Positions 20,358-31,480 of a stretch of 64,000 nt of DNA are shown piece by piece. Position 1 is the first letter of the stretch. Every line of letters starts with the position of its first letter. The DNA is taken from the NCBI GenBank assembly GCA_023525715.1, contig CM042010.1:68908894-68972893 (forward strand). The letters run 5' to 3'. The translations under genes were made by a program, and so were the position numbers. The notes beneath the pieces are model-generated. The model was given only the letters and a program-made list of their open reading frames with translations, did no database searches and was not told the DNA's origin. Origin of the DNA: Cichorium intybus. Lineage: Eukaryota; Streptophyta; Magnoliopsida; Asterales; Asteraceae.

Positions 20358-23300
20358 CTATAGCCACCACTTCAGATGTGTGCAAAACTCTAGCTTCGCA
20401 TCTTCTGAGTTCTCATTATTCACCGTCACTCTAGCTATCATTCCTTCCAAAAATGTTGAAGGAAACTTCTCTTTTTCATCCATATCAAAGAACAACTTTT
20501 TCAATGGACTTTTCTTTGTAAGCTTTCCCTTGTAAAGTGCTCCCCATGGTTTCTGAAGAATCTTTCCATCACTGATTTTTTCTATGCCTGTTAGTTCTTT
20601 ATCAGCAGCTGGAACAGATTGCTTAAAAAGTTTTGCAATTTCTAAATCATACAGGGCGATGTTTCGAAGATATGAACCCATAAATCTTCCAATTATCCAC
20701 TGACCTCTAGTAAGACCAACCTGCTGTGAGATTCTTACTTGTGTCAGGCTGTAAAGTCTTTCAACTAGTACCACGAAGTCATTTGGGTTCATGAGTGGAA
20801 AATCAGCAACAATGAAAGAACTCTCTATTTTCTATTCACCTCTTCGGACATGATAGGTGAAGTTCTGATATATATCTTCAAAGAGTGGTCCGGTCTCTAT
20901 TCCGTCAATCCCAACAATCTTTAAGCAAGACCAGACATCGGTTTGATCAGCAGCAACGTTCGCATGAAACCTGGCTTTTTGCTCTTGAAATTTTCTTTTC
21001 TCGGCCGGATCAAACTCAATGTCATAGACATTGGCAGCAAATAGTTTCAGATTGAATGGGATATCCAATTGCAACTTCGTTGTATTCTCATCACTGAATG
21101 ATACAAGTGGCAACCGATCAAATACTTCCACAATGGTAAAGGCCAAATTCATAATCATCTCATATGTCCAGATTTTGTTCACTCGACCCAAGACGTCCTT
21201 TTTTCCTGCTCTATCTCTTGAGATTACGTACAGATGCCTTAGCTTTTCGTACTCTTCTGCCTTCTGTTTCTTCTCTTCAGACTTCGACAACACTTTAGCA
21301 ATTTTCTTTCCCTTGTCGACGGGAGGGACAGTCTTAGGTGGTACTTAAGAAGTTGTCATTTTTGTTGAAGTGGATGAAGGTGCAGTACCTGCTCTGATAT
21401 TGATTACACCAGAGAATCTTTTTATGAGGCTGGAGGTGGATTCGGTTGTTATCGGAGTTGTTCTTCCCCAAACAGGAGGAACAGTTGTTGAAGGTGAAGT
21501 TGTGGTGATTGTTGTTTGAGTGAGTGGCGCAAGGGTTGTAATGGTTGCTATTGGGGCGAAGGTGATGCGTGTTTGTCTTGTTGGTCGAGGCCCTTCTCCC
21601 CCTTGTGACGAAAGCACTATGGGCTACGGAGCACCTGGTAATCGACTAACAAGTGTAAGAAGAGGTGCAATATCCTTTCGGATGGAGTTGGTGGTTTGAG
21701 AGACCAATATCTTCATTTGCTGGTCAATTATCTTCTGTGCTTCTTTGTAGGCGTTGAGCTCTTGCACCTTCGGTTCATATGTTGCGATTGTCTTTTTCGC
21801 ATCCTCAACATCTTTCCTTAAACTTTGCAATTATACATCAAATTCCTCAGCAGCTCTCTTTGAAAGGTTCTCAACCGAAGTAGACAGAGAAGTAAGCTTC
21901 GCTTGAACTTTTGTATGGGCAGATTTTAAGTTGGTGACCACTTCGGTGAGTTTGGATGTTTGTTGTTCCTAGATTTGCTGAGTTTTCTCTTCGACTTGTT
22001 TCTCTACTGCTTTACATCTCAAGTCAATTTTCTCTAACACAATTCATGTCATTTGCTTGACATCGATTTCTACTACTTTGACTGCCTCATTAATCTTCTT
22101 GGTGACTTTGTTTCGGATGGTTTCTTCGAAAGACGTAAGCGATTCCGCCAAGTGATCAGTGGTTACCCCAGGCCCTTTGTCCGAAGTGTACGTGGTCTGG
22201 GCTCAGATCAGAACATTCAATTTCGCATTGAGTTGGCGGAATTGTTTCATTGAGACCAGGCTTGTGTCGGGTTCATCATCATCATCGTCTTGAATGTTTA
22301 TTGGGGCTGTTTCAAAATAGTCTTTCTCTTCTTTTTCGGTTTCGTGGGAAGAGGGAGAATCAGCCATGTCATCCATAAAAAATGAATGAAGCGGAGGAGG
22401 TACTTCGGTTGTTGTAGTGAAAATTGGTGTTGTATGCTTCGGTGGTGGTGATGGTGGAGTTGTGGCAGTTGGTTTTTCGGATGTGAGACCTGTGTCCACA
22501 TTAGATGTGTGCACAGGTGTCTCAGTATGACTTGTCTCCACATTAGATGTTTCAACAGTGGTCATATGTTCGGATACCACCGGGTGATCAGTTAAATATA
22601 CAGGAGGATCAGAAGGAGGTACCGTGGAAGTTGTAGTCGTAGTTGGGGATGGAAGAATGTTGGTATCCTCTTGATGTGAGTGTTCTTCTTCTTCTTCTTC
22701 TTCTTCTTCTTCTTCTTCTTCTTCTTCTTCTTCTTCTTCGGATCGAGGTGTCGGGGGTTGTGAAGATTGAGCTGGTTTCTTCTTCGATGGCTTCACGACA
22801 TGGGTTTTCTTCCCGGTGCGTGACTTTTTGGCTGGGGCTTCGGATGGTTCGGCTGTGCCCTTGCGTTTTCCACCCATAGCATTTGAGAGTTCGGACTCTA
22901 TTACTCGTGTGAAATCTCTGAGGGGTGCAGGTGTTGTGATTGTCTTGCGGTACTCAATCAAGGTTAGATTATCATCTGGAACCTTGCAAAGCATCGCCTC
23001 AGGAATTTGAGCAATAAATTCCATCCGGTCATCCGAAGTTGAGCTTGAAGGAATCTGGACTTGATGGAAATCATGAACAGGTAGGTCCGAAGGCACTGGT
23101 ATCTTTTCGCGTGCATATGCAGCTTGGACAATGAGTGCCCAAAACCTTGTGCATGTGATGTCTGTTGCCTGCTTCGCATGATTCAGATATGTAGTGAAGT
23201 CTGTCCATAGTGTCGAAGCATAATCCACTGGAACATTGTAGTAGATGCCATAGTGAAGTTGTAAGAATGTGTATGATGCTGAATCGAGGCCCGAAGTTCT

Positions 23301-23780
23301 GCCAGAGAGACTTCGTAGGATTACGCTGAAGAAGTAACCCCAAAATGAAGGTAATTTGTTCTTTTTGAAAGAACTCATGGTACGTGTGATTGGAGTATGT
23401 CCCATCTCGTTCAGCATATTCAGGATTTCCGACTGAGAGGCCATCTGAAACCTTCATGACACCAGGAGTTCAAGGACTTTTGCGAATTGTTCCATCTTGA
23501 GTGTAATGGTTTCCTTGGTTTCATTGGCTGTTACGATTTCAAATGACACCGACTGACCATCTGTATTCAGACGTGCAGTATGGTGTGCCCTATTCACCCA
23601 TAACTTTGGAACTTGTGGATTTGTAGTCATGGCGTAGTGAAGAGGTGAGTGTCTTAGACAGACGACCAACATCGCCATTGTAGATGAATATGCTTCAGGA
23701 TCAAGGTTTGCAATGTGATTAGCAGACATAGGGTTTAGATTTGGAACTGAATCAGCATCTCTAGCGGTGAAGGAAATATC
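20358..23780 (-). pseudogene. Envelope-like third ORF of element A (bulk), nonsense-riddled
   Basis: One reading frame of about 1,140 codons runs from the element-B junction to a stop at 20358; the start (MATDDIS) lies across B at 44538. Function is not known for this family; in Sireviruses the ORF in this place is called envelope-like. It is homologous by eye to the ORF at 37343-40687 (shared features: a W-F-rich segment, G-DSAS, YG-Y, a D-Y-S-LW motif, C-RFW). Layout: globular N-terminal third, basic nuclear-signal-like stretch (about 22840-22790), poly-Glu run (22739-22684), Pro/Thr-rich tract, helical/coiled middle (about 22200-21640), C-terminal globular part. I see no signal peptide and no clear membrane helix. 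In-frame stops occur at 23454, 22203, about 22050, about 21970, 21831, about 21621, 21345 and about 20832, with no frameshift. Confidence 0.75.
22684..22739 (-). repeat. (GAA)n trinucleotide run encoding poly-Glu
   Basis: About 18 GAA units on the minus strand in frame with the envelope-like ORF of element A. Being a multiple of three, length changes do not break the frame. Confidence 0.95.
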
Positions 23781-24547
23781 TGAAGGGTTTCTATGTAAAC
23801 AATGAACACAAAAATTCCTATGGTTCACATGCAACCCTAATATTGATCTATGTTTTCTTCTATGAAGATTAGAACTAAAAACCTAAAGGATACAGTTCAA
23901 TTCTAAAGATGAATTAGGAAAACCAACCTTTGATCTTATGATCCTTCAAGCAGCAGCAAAAGAATCCTGCCTCAAATGCAAGTCACACCCAAGTGATGGA
24001 AGAATCAGTCCAGCAGAGTAACAGAGAGAGAGATGGCTTGAATAATGAGGTGCCAGGGGGTTCCTTTTATAGCCTCCTAGGGTTACACCTGAAACCCTAA
24101 GGAGCCTTCAACTGGACAAGGCTTTTGACCACTTGGACCAGGCTTACCAAAACCCTAATTAGGGTTTCGCCAAACCCTGGAGGAGCCTCCAGGGTGGCGC
24201 CATTTTGGTCCCTGGTTTTACCTGGCCAGTTATTCAACTATTGAATAAATGCCAAACCAGTCCCTGCACCTTTTAATTAATTAATTTAATCTCTAAATTA
24301 AATCCAATTAATTCTAGATTAAATCTTAATTAATTATTATAGTTTCTAATTAATATATTAACACTTAAATATATTAATAAACCATATATATATTTTCTAT
24401 TGATTTATTATACAATTAATAAATCAACTATTCTCTCTACTGAACTATATATCTATCCTCCATCTATGAGGGCAACCCAAATGGACTTTGCTTTTATTCA
24501 TAAGATAAATACAATTATAAGTCATGGCTTAGACACCTAATCCAACA
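23781..24547 (-). mobile_element. 3' LTR of element B
   Basis: 767 bp, TGTTGGATTAGG...CCCTTCA on the minus strand, with TATAAAAGG near 24060-24070 as promoter core and an AT-rich centre. Confidence 0.92.
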
Positions 24548-25357
24548 GTCTCCCACTTGGATAAGTCTATGACTTTAATTGTCTGAACTCTGACCCAGTC
24601 AGTTCTGTCCAAAGATAAGTGATCTGATGATCCTCCGTCCAACAGGATATTTTCAGACTCAATACATGGACTAACATCAATCTTGGTGTGATACTCTGTT
24701 TCTCGATTTCTGATTTGCATATGACTTTAGAGACTACTAATTGAACACATCAATTAAGTCCCGGTTGGCCAACACTTTCAGTCAACTTCTAAATCATCGA
24801 GAGGCCTACAAATATCTGTTTCCCATCGTGTCATGGGACGGATAAGTTTCGACTCATATGTCCATAACTTTTGCGGGTCCAAATACATACAACAATGCGT
24901 TTTATAGCACCGAGTTACTGGCGCGATTTCGTATTGTCAATAAGCACTTGTATTGCAAATAACAGATCATATCACTCCACTTAAAGATCACCGGATATTA
25001 TCGTCTTAACATTGCTCGTGATATAATCCATGAAGCAATCTGTTAAGCGCAGGTTTATCCAATACTCAAATCTCTATTTTCTAAGTACTCATGAACGTTG
25101 CAGCAGTCTTACTGCAATGTCTAACTCATTAGACAGTCTGCAACCGATTCATGACAGTCTTTGTTCATACTTACTTCCTAACAGTATGATCGACTGTGGT
25201 GTTTTAAATAATCTAATTATTAAGGAACTTTAAACATGCAAATATAGAAACACAGAAATAAACAATTGACAAAGGCAGTAACAATACTCATTTATAAATC
25301 TCAATTATAAAATCACCGAGTCAATTACATTTATATTGTTACAAGTTTCTAATCTAT
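24548..25357 (-). other. Polypurine tract and 3' region of element B
   Basis: CCAAGTGGGAGAC (24560-24548, minus) abuts the LTR as polypurine tract. The remaining 0.8 kb up to the pol stop has no frame or repeat that I recognise. Confidence 0.7.
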
Positions 25358-27955
25358 CTAATTACCAAAACTAATATCATCCTTCAGTCCAATGCTCCTG
25401 GCATGCTGATTGTGCTTGATCCTATTCAGAGCCTTAGTCAAAGGATCTGCAGGATTGTCCTCGGATGATACTCGCTTAACCAGTAAGTGCCCTTCTTCTA
25501 CTTGATGTCGAATGTAGTGGTACTTTCTTTCGATATGCCTGGACTTTCCATGGTCTCGCGGTTCCTTTGCCAAGGTGACCGCTCCTTCATTATCGCAGAA
25601 AAGTTCCACCGGCTTCTGAATGCTCGGGACCACTCCAAGGTCCCCGATGAAATTCTTCAGCCAAGCCGCCTCCTTAGACGCTTCACTCGCTGCGATGTAC
25701 TCTGATTCGCACGTTGAATCAGCCACCGTTTCCTGCTTGGAACTTTTCCAAGTGACCCTCCACCGTTCAAAAGAAATACCTAGCCCGACTGGGACCGTCC
25801 ACTGTCCCTATCTGTCTGGAAACTGGCATCTATATATCCACTCACTTTTAACTCATCACTGCCACCAAGGACTAATACCATATTCTTTGTCCTTCGCAGA
25901 TACTTGAGTATGTACTTGACTGCAATCCAATGTGCTTTTCCAGGATTACCCTGGAACCGACTAACCATGCTCAGTGCATAGGATACGTCGGGACGAGTAC
26001 ATGTCATAGCATATATGATCGACCCTACTGCCGAAGCATAAGGTACCCGACTCATTTCAGCTATTTCCTCATCGTTACTCGGACTTTGAGTCTTACTCAA
26101 TTTAACACCACTTAGGATTGGTAACTCTCCCCTTTTGGAATTTTCCATGTTAAACCTCTTTAACACCTTTTCCAAATATGTACACTGGCTTAGACCTATC
26201 AATTTTCTCTTTCTATCTCTAAGTATTCTTATCCTGAGAATATAAGGAGCTTCCCGTAGGTCTTTCATGGCGAAACACTTCCCGAGCCAAGCCTTAACAT
26301 TCTGCAAGGTCGGAATGTCGTTTCCCATGAGCAGTATGTCATCAACATACAGCACCAGGAAAGTGACTATACTCCCACTAGCCTTAACATATACACAGGA
26401 CTCATCTTCACTCCTAGAGAAGCCAAACTCTTTGACTTTCTCATGGAAGCAAAGATTCCAACTGCGAGATGCTTGCTTTAACCCGTAGATTGATCTTTCA
26501 AGCTTACATACTTTATCAGGGTGCTTTGTGTCTACAAAACCTTCTGGCTGACTCATGTAAACATCTTCAGTCAGTTTCCCGTTAAGGAAAGAGGTTTTGA
26601 CATCCATATGCCAGATTTCATAATCATGAAACGCAGCTATGGCAAGCATTATCCTGATTGACTTAATCTTGGCTACTGGTGAGAAGGTTTCATCATAGTC
26701 AACCCCCGGGGATTGAGTGAATCCTTTCGCAACCAGCCGAGCTTTGTAAATATGCACTTTTCCATCCATGTCGGTCTTCTTTTTGAAGATCCACTTGCAT
26801 CCGACTGTCTTTCGACCCGGTACATTGTCAACAATGTTCCAAACTTGATTGTCATACTTGGACTTTATCTCGCTGTCCATTGCCTCTTTCCATTTTGTAG
26901 ACTAGGGGCCTGCCACTGCTTCACGGTAGTTAGCTGGCTCATCCAAATTAGTCAATGTATGATCACTGACTAACGTGTCACTGTCCGAAGTAATATGGAA
27001 GCCATTGAACTCGGGTGGCATGCTAACTCTACCTGAACGCCTAAGGGGCAACGAAATGTCGGTGGGTCCAACAGGAACTTCTTCCTCATGTTGGTTGCTA
27101 GTTTCTTCCAAGGTTGTTTCATCGGGCGTCTCCTGAATTTCTTCGAGATCGATCGTACTCCCACTATCCTCTTTGGATATGAGTTCTCTCTCTCGAAAGA
27201 ACCCCCGTCTTGCTACAAAGACCACGTCCTCGCTCGGTCTGTAGAACAAGTATCCAAAAGACTGTTTGGGGTATCCGATGAAGAAACACCTCTCACTTCT
27301 TTCTGCGAGCTTATCTGAAGTATCTCGTCTCACGAACGCTTCACAGCCCCAGACTTTAATGTGTGCTAACGAGGGAACTTTCCCCGTCCACATCTCGTGC
27401 GGTGTTTTCACAACCTTCTTGGTTGGAACAAGATTTAAGATATGGGCGGCAGTCTCTAAGGCATACCCCCAGAAATAGATTGGAAGTGAGGCTCGACTCA
27501 TCATGGAACGAACCATGTCCAACAAGGTTCGGTTTCGCGTTTCAGCAACACCATTCACCTGAGGTGTTCTTGGAGGCTACTACTGTGAGACAATTGCACA
27601 TTCCTTGAGGTAATCAAGAAACTCGATACTAAGATACTCACCGCCTCTGTCGGATCTAAGCATCTTTATCTTTCTGCCCAATTGATTTTCCGCTTCATTT
27701 TTAAATTCTTTGAACTTTTCAAAGGTGTCCGACTTATTCTTGATTAAGTAGACATATCCATATCTACTAAAATCGTCGGTAAAGGTAACATAGAACCGCG
27801 TGCTATCTTTAGTGGTTGTTCTAAAGGGACCACACACATCTGTGTGTATGATATCCAACAAACCTTCACCTCTTTCAAAGGAACCTTTGAATGGTGATTT
27901 TGTCATCTTGCCAAGTAAGCAAGATTCGCATACATCATCCGACCCGAGGTCGAAT
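25358..27955 (-). pseudogene. pol: Copia pol of element B: integrase, RT, RNase H
   Basis: Retrotransposon enzymes. The integrase zinc site (CESCLLGKMTKSPF) begins right at the C junction (27950). The catalytic core has D at HTDVCGP and VTFTDDFSRYGY, and E in the PPRTPQVNGVAETRNRTLLDM region. RT is at 26880-26150, with KARLVAKGFTQSPGVDYDETFSPVAK-type blocks and LYVDDILLMGND. RNase H is at 25960-25358, with CESEYIAASEASKEAAWL and a HI-RKYHYIRHQV end. The frame is continuous from 27955 to about 25780 apart from two adjacent TAGs near 27575 and one near 26890. A frameshift near 25750 separates the last 120 codons. Close to intact but defective as read. Confidence 0.85.
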
Positions 27956-28277
27956 TGTTGAGTCATAAATAAAGATTGAGACAAAGATGCTAATCGAATT
28001 TATCGCCAGATTTAATGCCATTAGATTAGCTATCGGTTATGGAATGGGTCTGTCCTTCCATACTTAGTTTTTTGTATAAATAGCATGCACGTACCCTAAT
28101 TAGGGTTAACTTTTGTAATCTTTTCTACGGCACTCATACAGAATAGTTCACATCGAATTGTTCTTGAGTTGCAAATAAATCATTCGACATCAGTTCTTCA
28201 TATTGTCTGTTCTTGATCTTGTTTAAATTTATTATTCCGCATTATTTGAATCTCGATCCAACTCTTGTGTTTCAACA
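27956..28277 (+). mobile_element. 5' LTR of element C
   Basis: 322 bp, TGTTGAGTC...TTTCAACA. The promoter core GTATAAATAG lies at about 28073-28083. Inverted ends TGTTGA/TCAACA are perfect for 6 bp. Confidence 0.95.
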
Positions 28278-28380
28278 ATTGGTATCAGAGCAGGAGTTTG
28301 TGTTATTCACAGATCTGTTTTGATTATCTTTATTCACAGATCTGTTCTTACACTTCTGATTCAACCGTAAACAAGTTTCA
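28278..28380 (+). other. Primer-binding site and leader of element C
   Basis: TGGTATCAGAGC at 28280-28291, two bases after the LTR, is complementary to the 3' end of initiator tRNA-Met. The gag ATG follows at 28381 after a short leader. Confidence 0.9.
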
Positions 28381-31300
28381 ATGGCTTTTGACGACTCCCA
28401 TACTCAGTCTTTCAATCTTTCAAGCAGCATTGGATCCACCACTAGGACTCCGATTCTATTTACTCAAGAATATGAGGTCTGGGCGTTGCATTTTGAAGAT
28501 TATGTTCTTGGCATTGAAGAACATGGAGCAACGATTTGGCAAGCTATTACTGAAGAAACTCATGTCCACACGGCTACATGGAGGGTTATCAAAACCCTAA
28601 AAGAATACAACAATCTGCTTGTTACTCACACAGACATTCCTCAAGACGAAAAAGATAAACTAATGTGTAACAATAAAGCATTCAGAATTATCAGATTCGC
28701 TCTCCAAGCAGACACTCTTCGCCTGGTTAGTTCATGCGAGACGGCTAAAGAGATCTGGGATAGACTTAAAGAATTGTACTCCGGAGATGCTGACCTTGAG
28801 CACTCAATTCAGACCACTCTTCTTTCCAATTTCGGATCTTTTACACAAGGTCCGGAAGAAACTCTAACCCAGATATTCAATCGATACAATCATCTTCTCA
28901 GTCGATTATTAAAATACAATATGGCTCGGGCTGTTATTGAGCAAAAGGTTAATTTTCTTGATGGTCTTCGTTCCGAATGGAAGGCTATCGTATCAACCAT
29001 AAAAGCGCATGAACAGTTTAAAACTTACACTTTAGATAAAGTTGTGGGAATCCTCAAGTCCCATGAAAAGGAAGTCATTTCGGAAGCCAAAGCGACTATC
29101 GGTCTTGGTTCACTCGCATTGGTTGCTGCTGGGAAGAAATCGGCTGAAATTGATTCCGATTCAGATTTTTCCGACGATGATCTGACTAGAGAAGACAAAG
29201 CATTAATGGTATCAAATCCCAAGAAGTTCTTTAAGAAAAACTTCTCCAAATTCAGAAACCAAAGTCGACAAGGAGGTTTCAATTCTAAAAAGTCATCGGA
29301 AGAAAGCCAGAAAAAGAAGTGATGAGGAGAAGAAACTCGTTGGCGACTCAGGCTATGATTGCCATTACTGTAAAGGTAAGAACCATTTTGTGAAAGACTG
29401 CTTGCTCCGAAAGCAAACTGAGAAGAAGGAGCAGGTAAAGGATGAAGCTTATTATGCAAAGAAGATTGCGGAACTGAAAAAGAATGATGCTTCATCTACC
29501 AAAGCAGCCTTTGTGGTAAAGGAGGATAGCGAGTTTGGTGCCATTGAGGTCTGGTCAACGGACTCGGAAGATGAGGAGGTGAGAAATCCGACGCATGGCC
29601 GATGTTTGATGGTAAAGGCTGATCATTCCGACAGCAGAGGGTACTCTACCGATGGGTGCCAAACCTCAGCAAGTTGTTTTGCTGCGAAACCTGTTTCTGA
29701 ACAAGTTGAGGAATGTGAGGCTGTGGTCAACAAGGTACGCTCTATCCTTAAAACTTTAATTATTTGCTCTTCTAGTTATGATACTGAATTAGATGATCTT
29801 AGATTCACTGTCTCTAGTTTGAGTGATAGCTTAAAAAGAACACGTCTAAGCAATTCTAACCTAAATGATCAATTGAGCAGGGTATCAAATAAGATTGAGG
29901 AGAGACGAATGAGAATCGAGGCGTTAGACAGTGAGTTAGTTAGAGCACGAGATGATATCATTTATGTCAAAAGGGATAATCTAGTTCTTGTCAAACAGAG
30001 AAATATTTTTTGTTTAATCGCAAAGCGTCTTTACAATAATATTACTCAATTGCATCTTGACTGTAATATAGGCAGAGGTTTACACAAAATGATTTTACCC
30101 TTTCTTGAGTTGAAAGAGGATGAAATCGATGCAGAATGCCACAGATGTGAAACCATTGTTTCATCCGATGAGGTTTCGGAAGCTTATCGAATCGGACTTG
30201 ATAAAATTGAAAGCTATATTCAGTCCAAATAACATAAAAATATGGTTAAAGAATATTTTTCAGAAAATGATCATGAGGAAATTAAAACAGCGACCTTAAA
30301 GAATTTTCACTCATTATGCTCTAAACTAAATTCTGATAATACTCCCACTAATGAGAATATTTCTGATTTTGATGAAAGTGATATGAGTGAGATATCTGTT
30401 GAGGATGAAATAGACTGTTCGGAATTCATATCCAATTCTACTGAAACTAAGAAAAATCTCATTTCTGAAAATTCAGTTGCTTTTGCGAGAATTGTTGAAA
30501 GTGAAGGATCACACACTTTAAACGAACAGGCCACTGTTTTTCCAAAGATTCAGACAGTACCAAATCAAGTTTTTGTTAAACCAGGCCTAAATACAACAGA
30601 TGTAACTGAACTTAAATTCCTAGTTGATAACGATAATTCCGATGTCTGTGATTCTTTCTTTTCGTCGGAACCGATTGACAACTCGGATGAGACCAAAGGT
30701 CTTTCCGAAATGACCTCGTGGAAGTCTCATGGTAACTACATTTCTGGATCGTTGAATTGTAAAAATTCTGTCTCTCAAAATGATTCATGGGGTACAAAGA
30801 ATTTGAAATTCAATTCTTCAAACTCTAAGACAAGTACTTTCAAATCTGACTCTAAACACTGCTCAACATCTTGTATTCATAAGTCTCCTGAAGAGCTGAT
30901 AGCCAAAAGGAAACAAATGAATGTCAGGTACAAAAAGAATTTGAAAGAAAGAAAACAGTTTTGGAGAAACAAAAACGACTTAAACACAACCCAGAAAGTC
31001 AATCCAATTCCAATTCCGAAATCTAAACATACTCCAAAACCAACACCCAAAGCCTCAGTTTCAACACCAACAACAAAGAATCCTACTCGTGTTCTCGGTT
31101 CAAGTGATTCAAAGGGGAAGGCAAAGATCTATCCTGAAACCACCAGGATCTCAAAACCAACAAGATTCACCCAACAGTTATTTTTAAACCAAAATTCTCA
31201 TCTCAGTCAGTTAAACTTCCAAATCCTACTTATCACACTCGCAGTCAGAAAACCCATTATTATCAAGTTTCCAACTCGTTCACTCCAACGAAATCTCGTT

Positions 31301-31470
31301 TTGCTAAAGAACAATGGCAATCCACAAAAATGAAAGTGTTCCGAATTGAAAATAAGAAAAATCAACCATCTGTGAGAAAATCCTTTTGGGTTGAAAGATC
31401 ATGCATTTTTCCTATCTTTCGTAAATTCTCACATGGGCCCATATTGGTTTGGGTTCCTAAATCTCTCTAA
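28381..31470 (+). pseudogene. gag: Copia gag of element C (long Sirevirus type), broken
   Basis: Capsid-nucleocapsid precursor, about 1,000 codons, far longer than ordinary copia gag (about 300-400) as in Sireviruses. The first block, 28381-29322, is capsid-like (YEVWALHFEDYVLG near its start, AKEIWDRLKELY mid-block). A one-base shift near 29310 leads to the zinc knuckle CHYCKGKNHFVKDC (about 29360-29402) and a long coiled-coil region to 30232 (TAA). The same frame resumes at once to about 31160. A further shift gives the final part ending FSHGPILVWVPKSL with a stop at 31468-31470. Two frameshifts and one internal stop make it defective. Confidence 0.8.
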
Positions 31471-31471
31471 C

Positions 31472-31480
31472 TTGTGCAGG
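31472..31480 (+). promoter_or_regulatory. Splice-acceptor-like sequence at the gag-pol junction of C
   Basis: TTGTGCAG|G between the gag stop (TAA 31468-31470) and the first protease codons. The same feature stands at the same place in D (TTGTGCAG, 10018-10011) and A (AATTGTAG, 50719-50712, minus). Use as a splice site is inferred. Confidence 0.4.

Noticed and set aside
22643..22879. Plus-strand frame with a poly-Leu run
   Set aside because: Complement of the poly-Glu GAA run in A's third ORF; a hydrophobic segment by accident.
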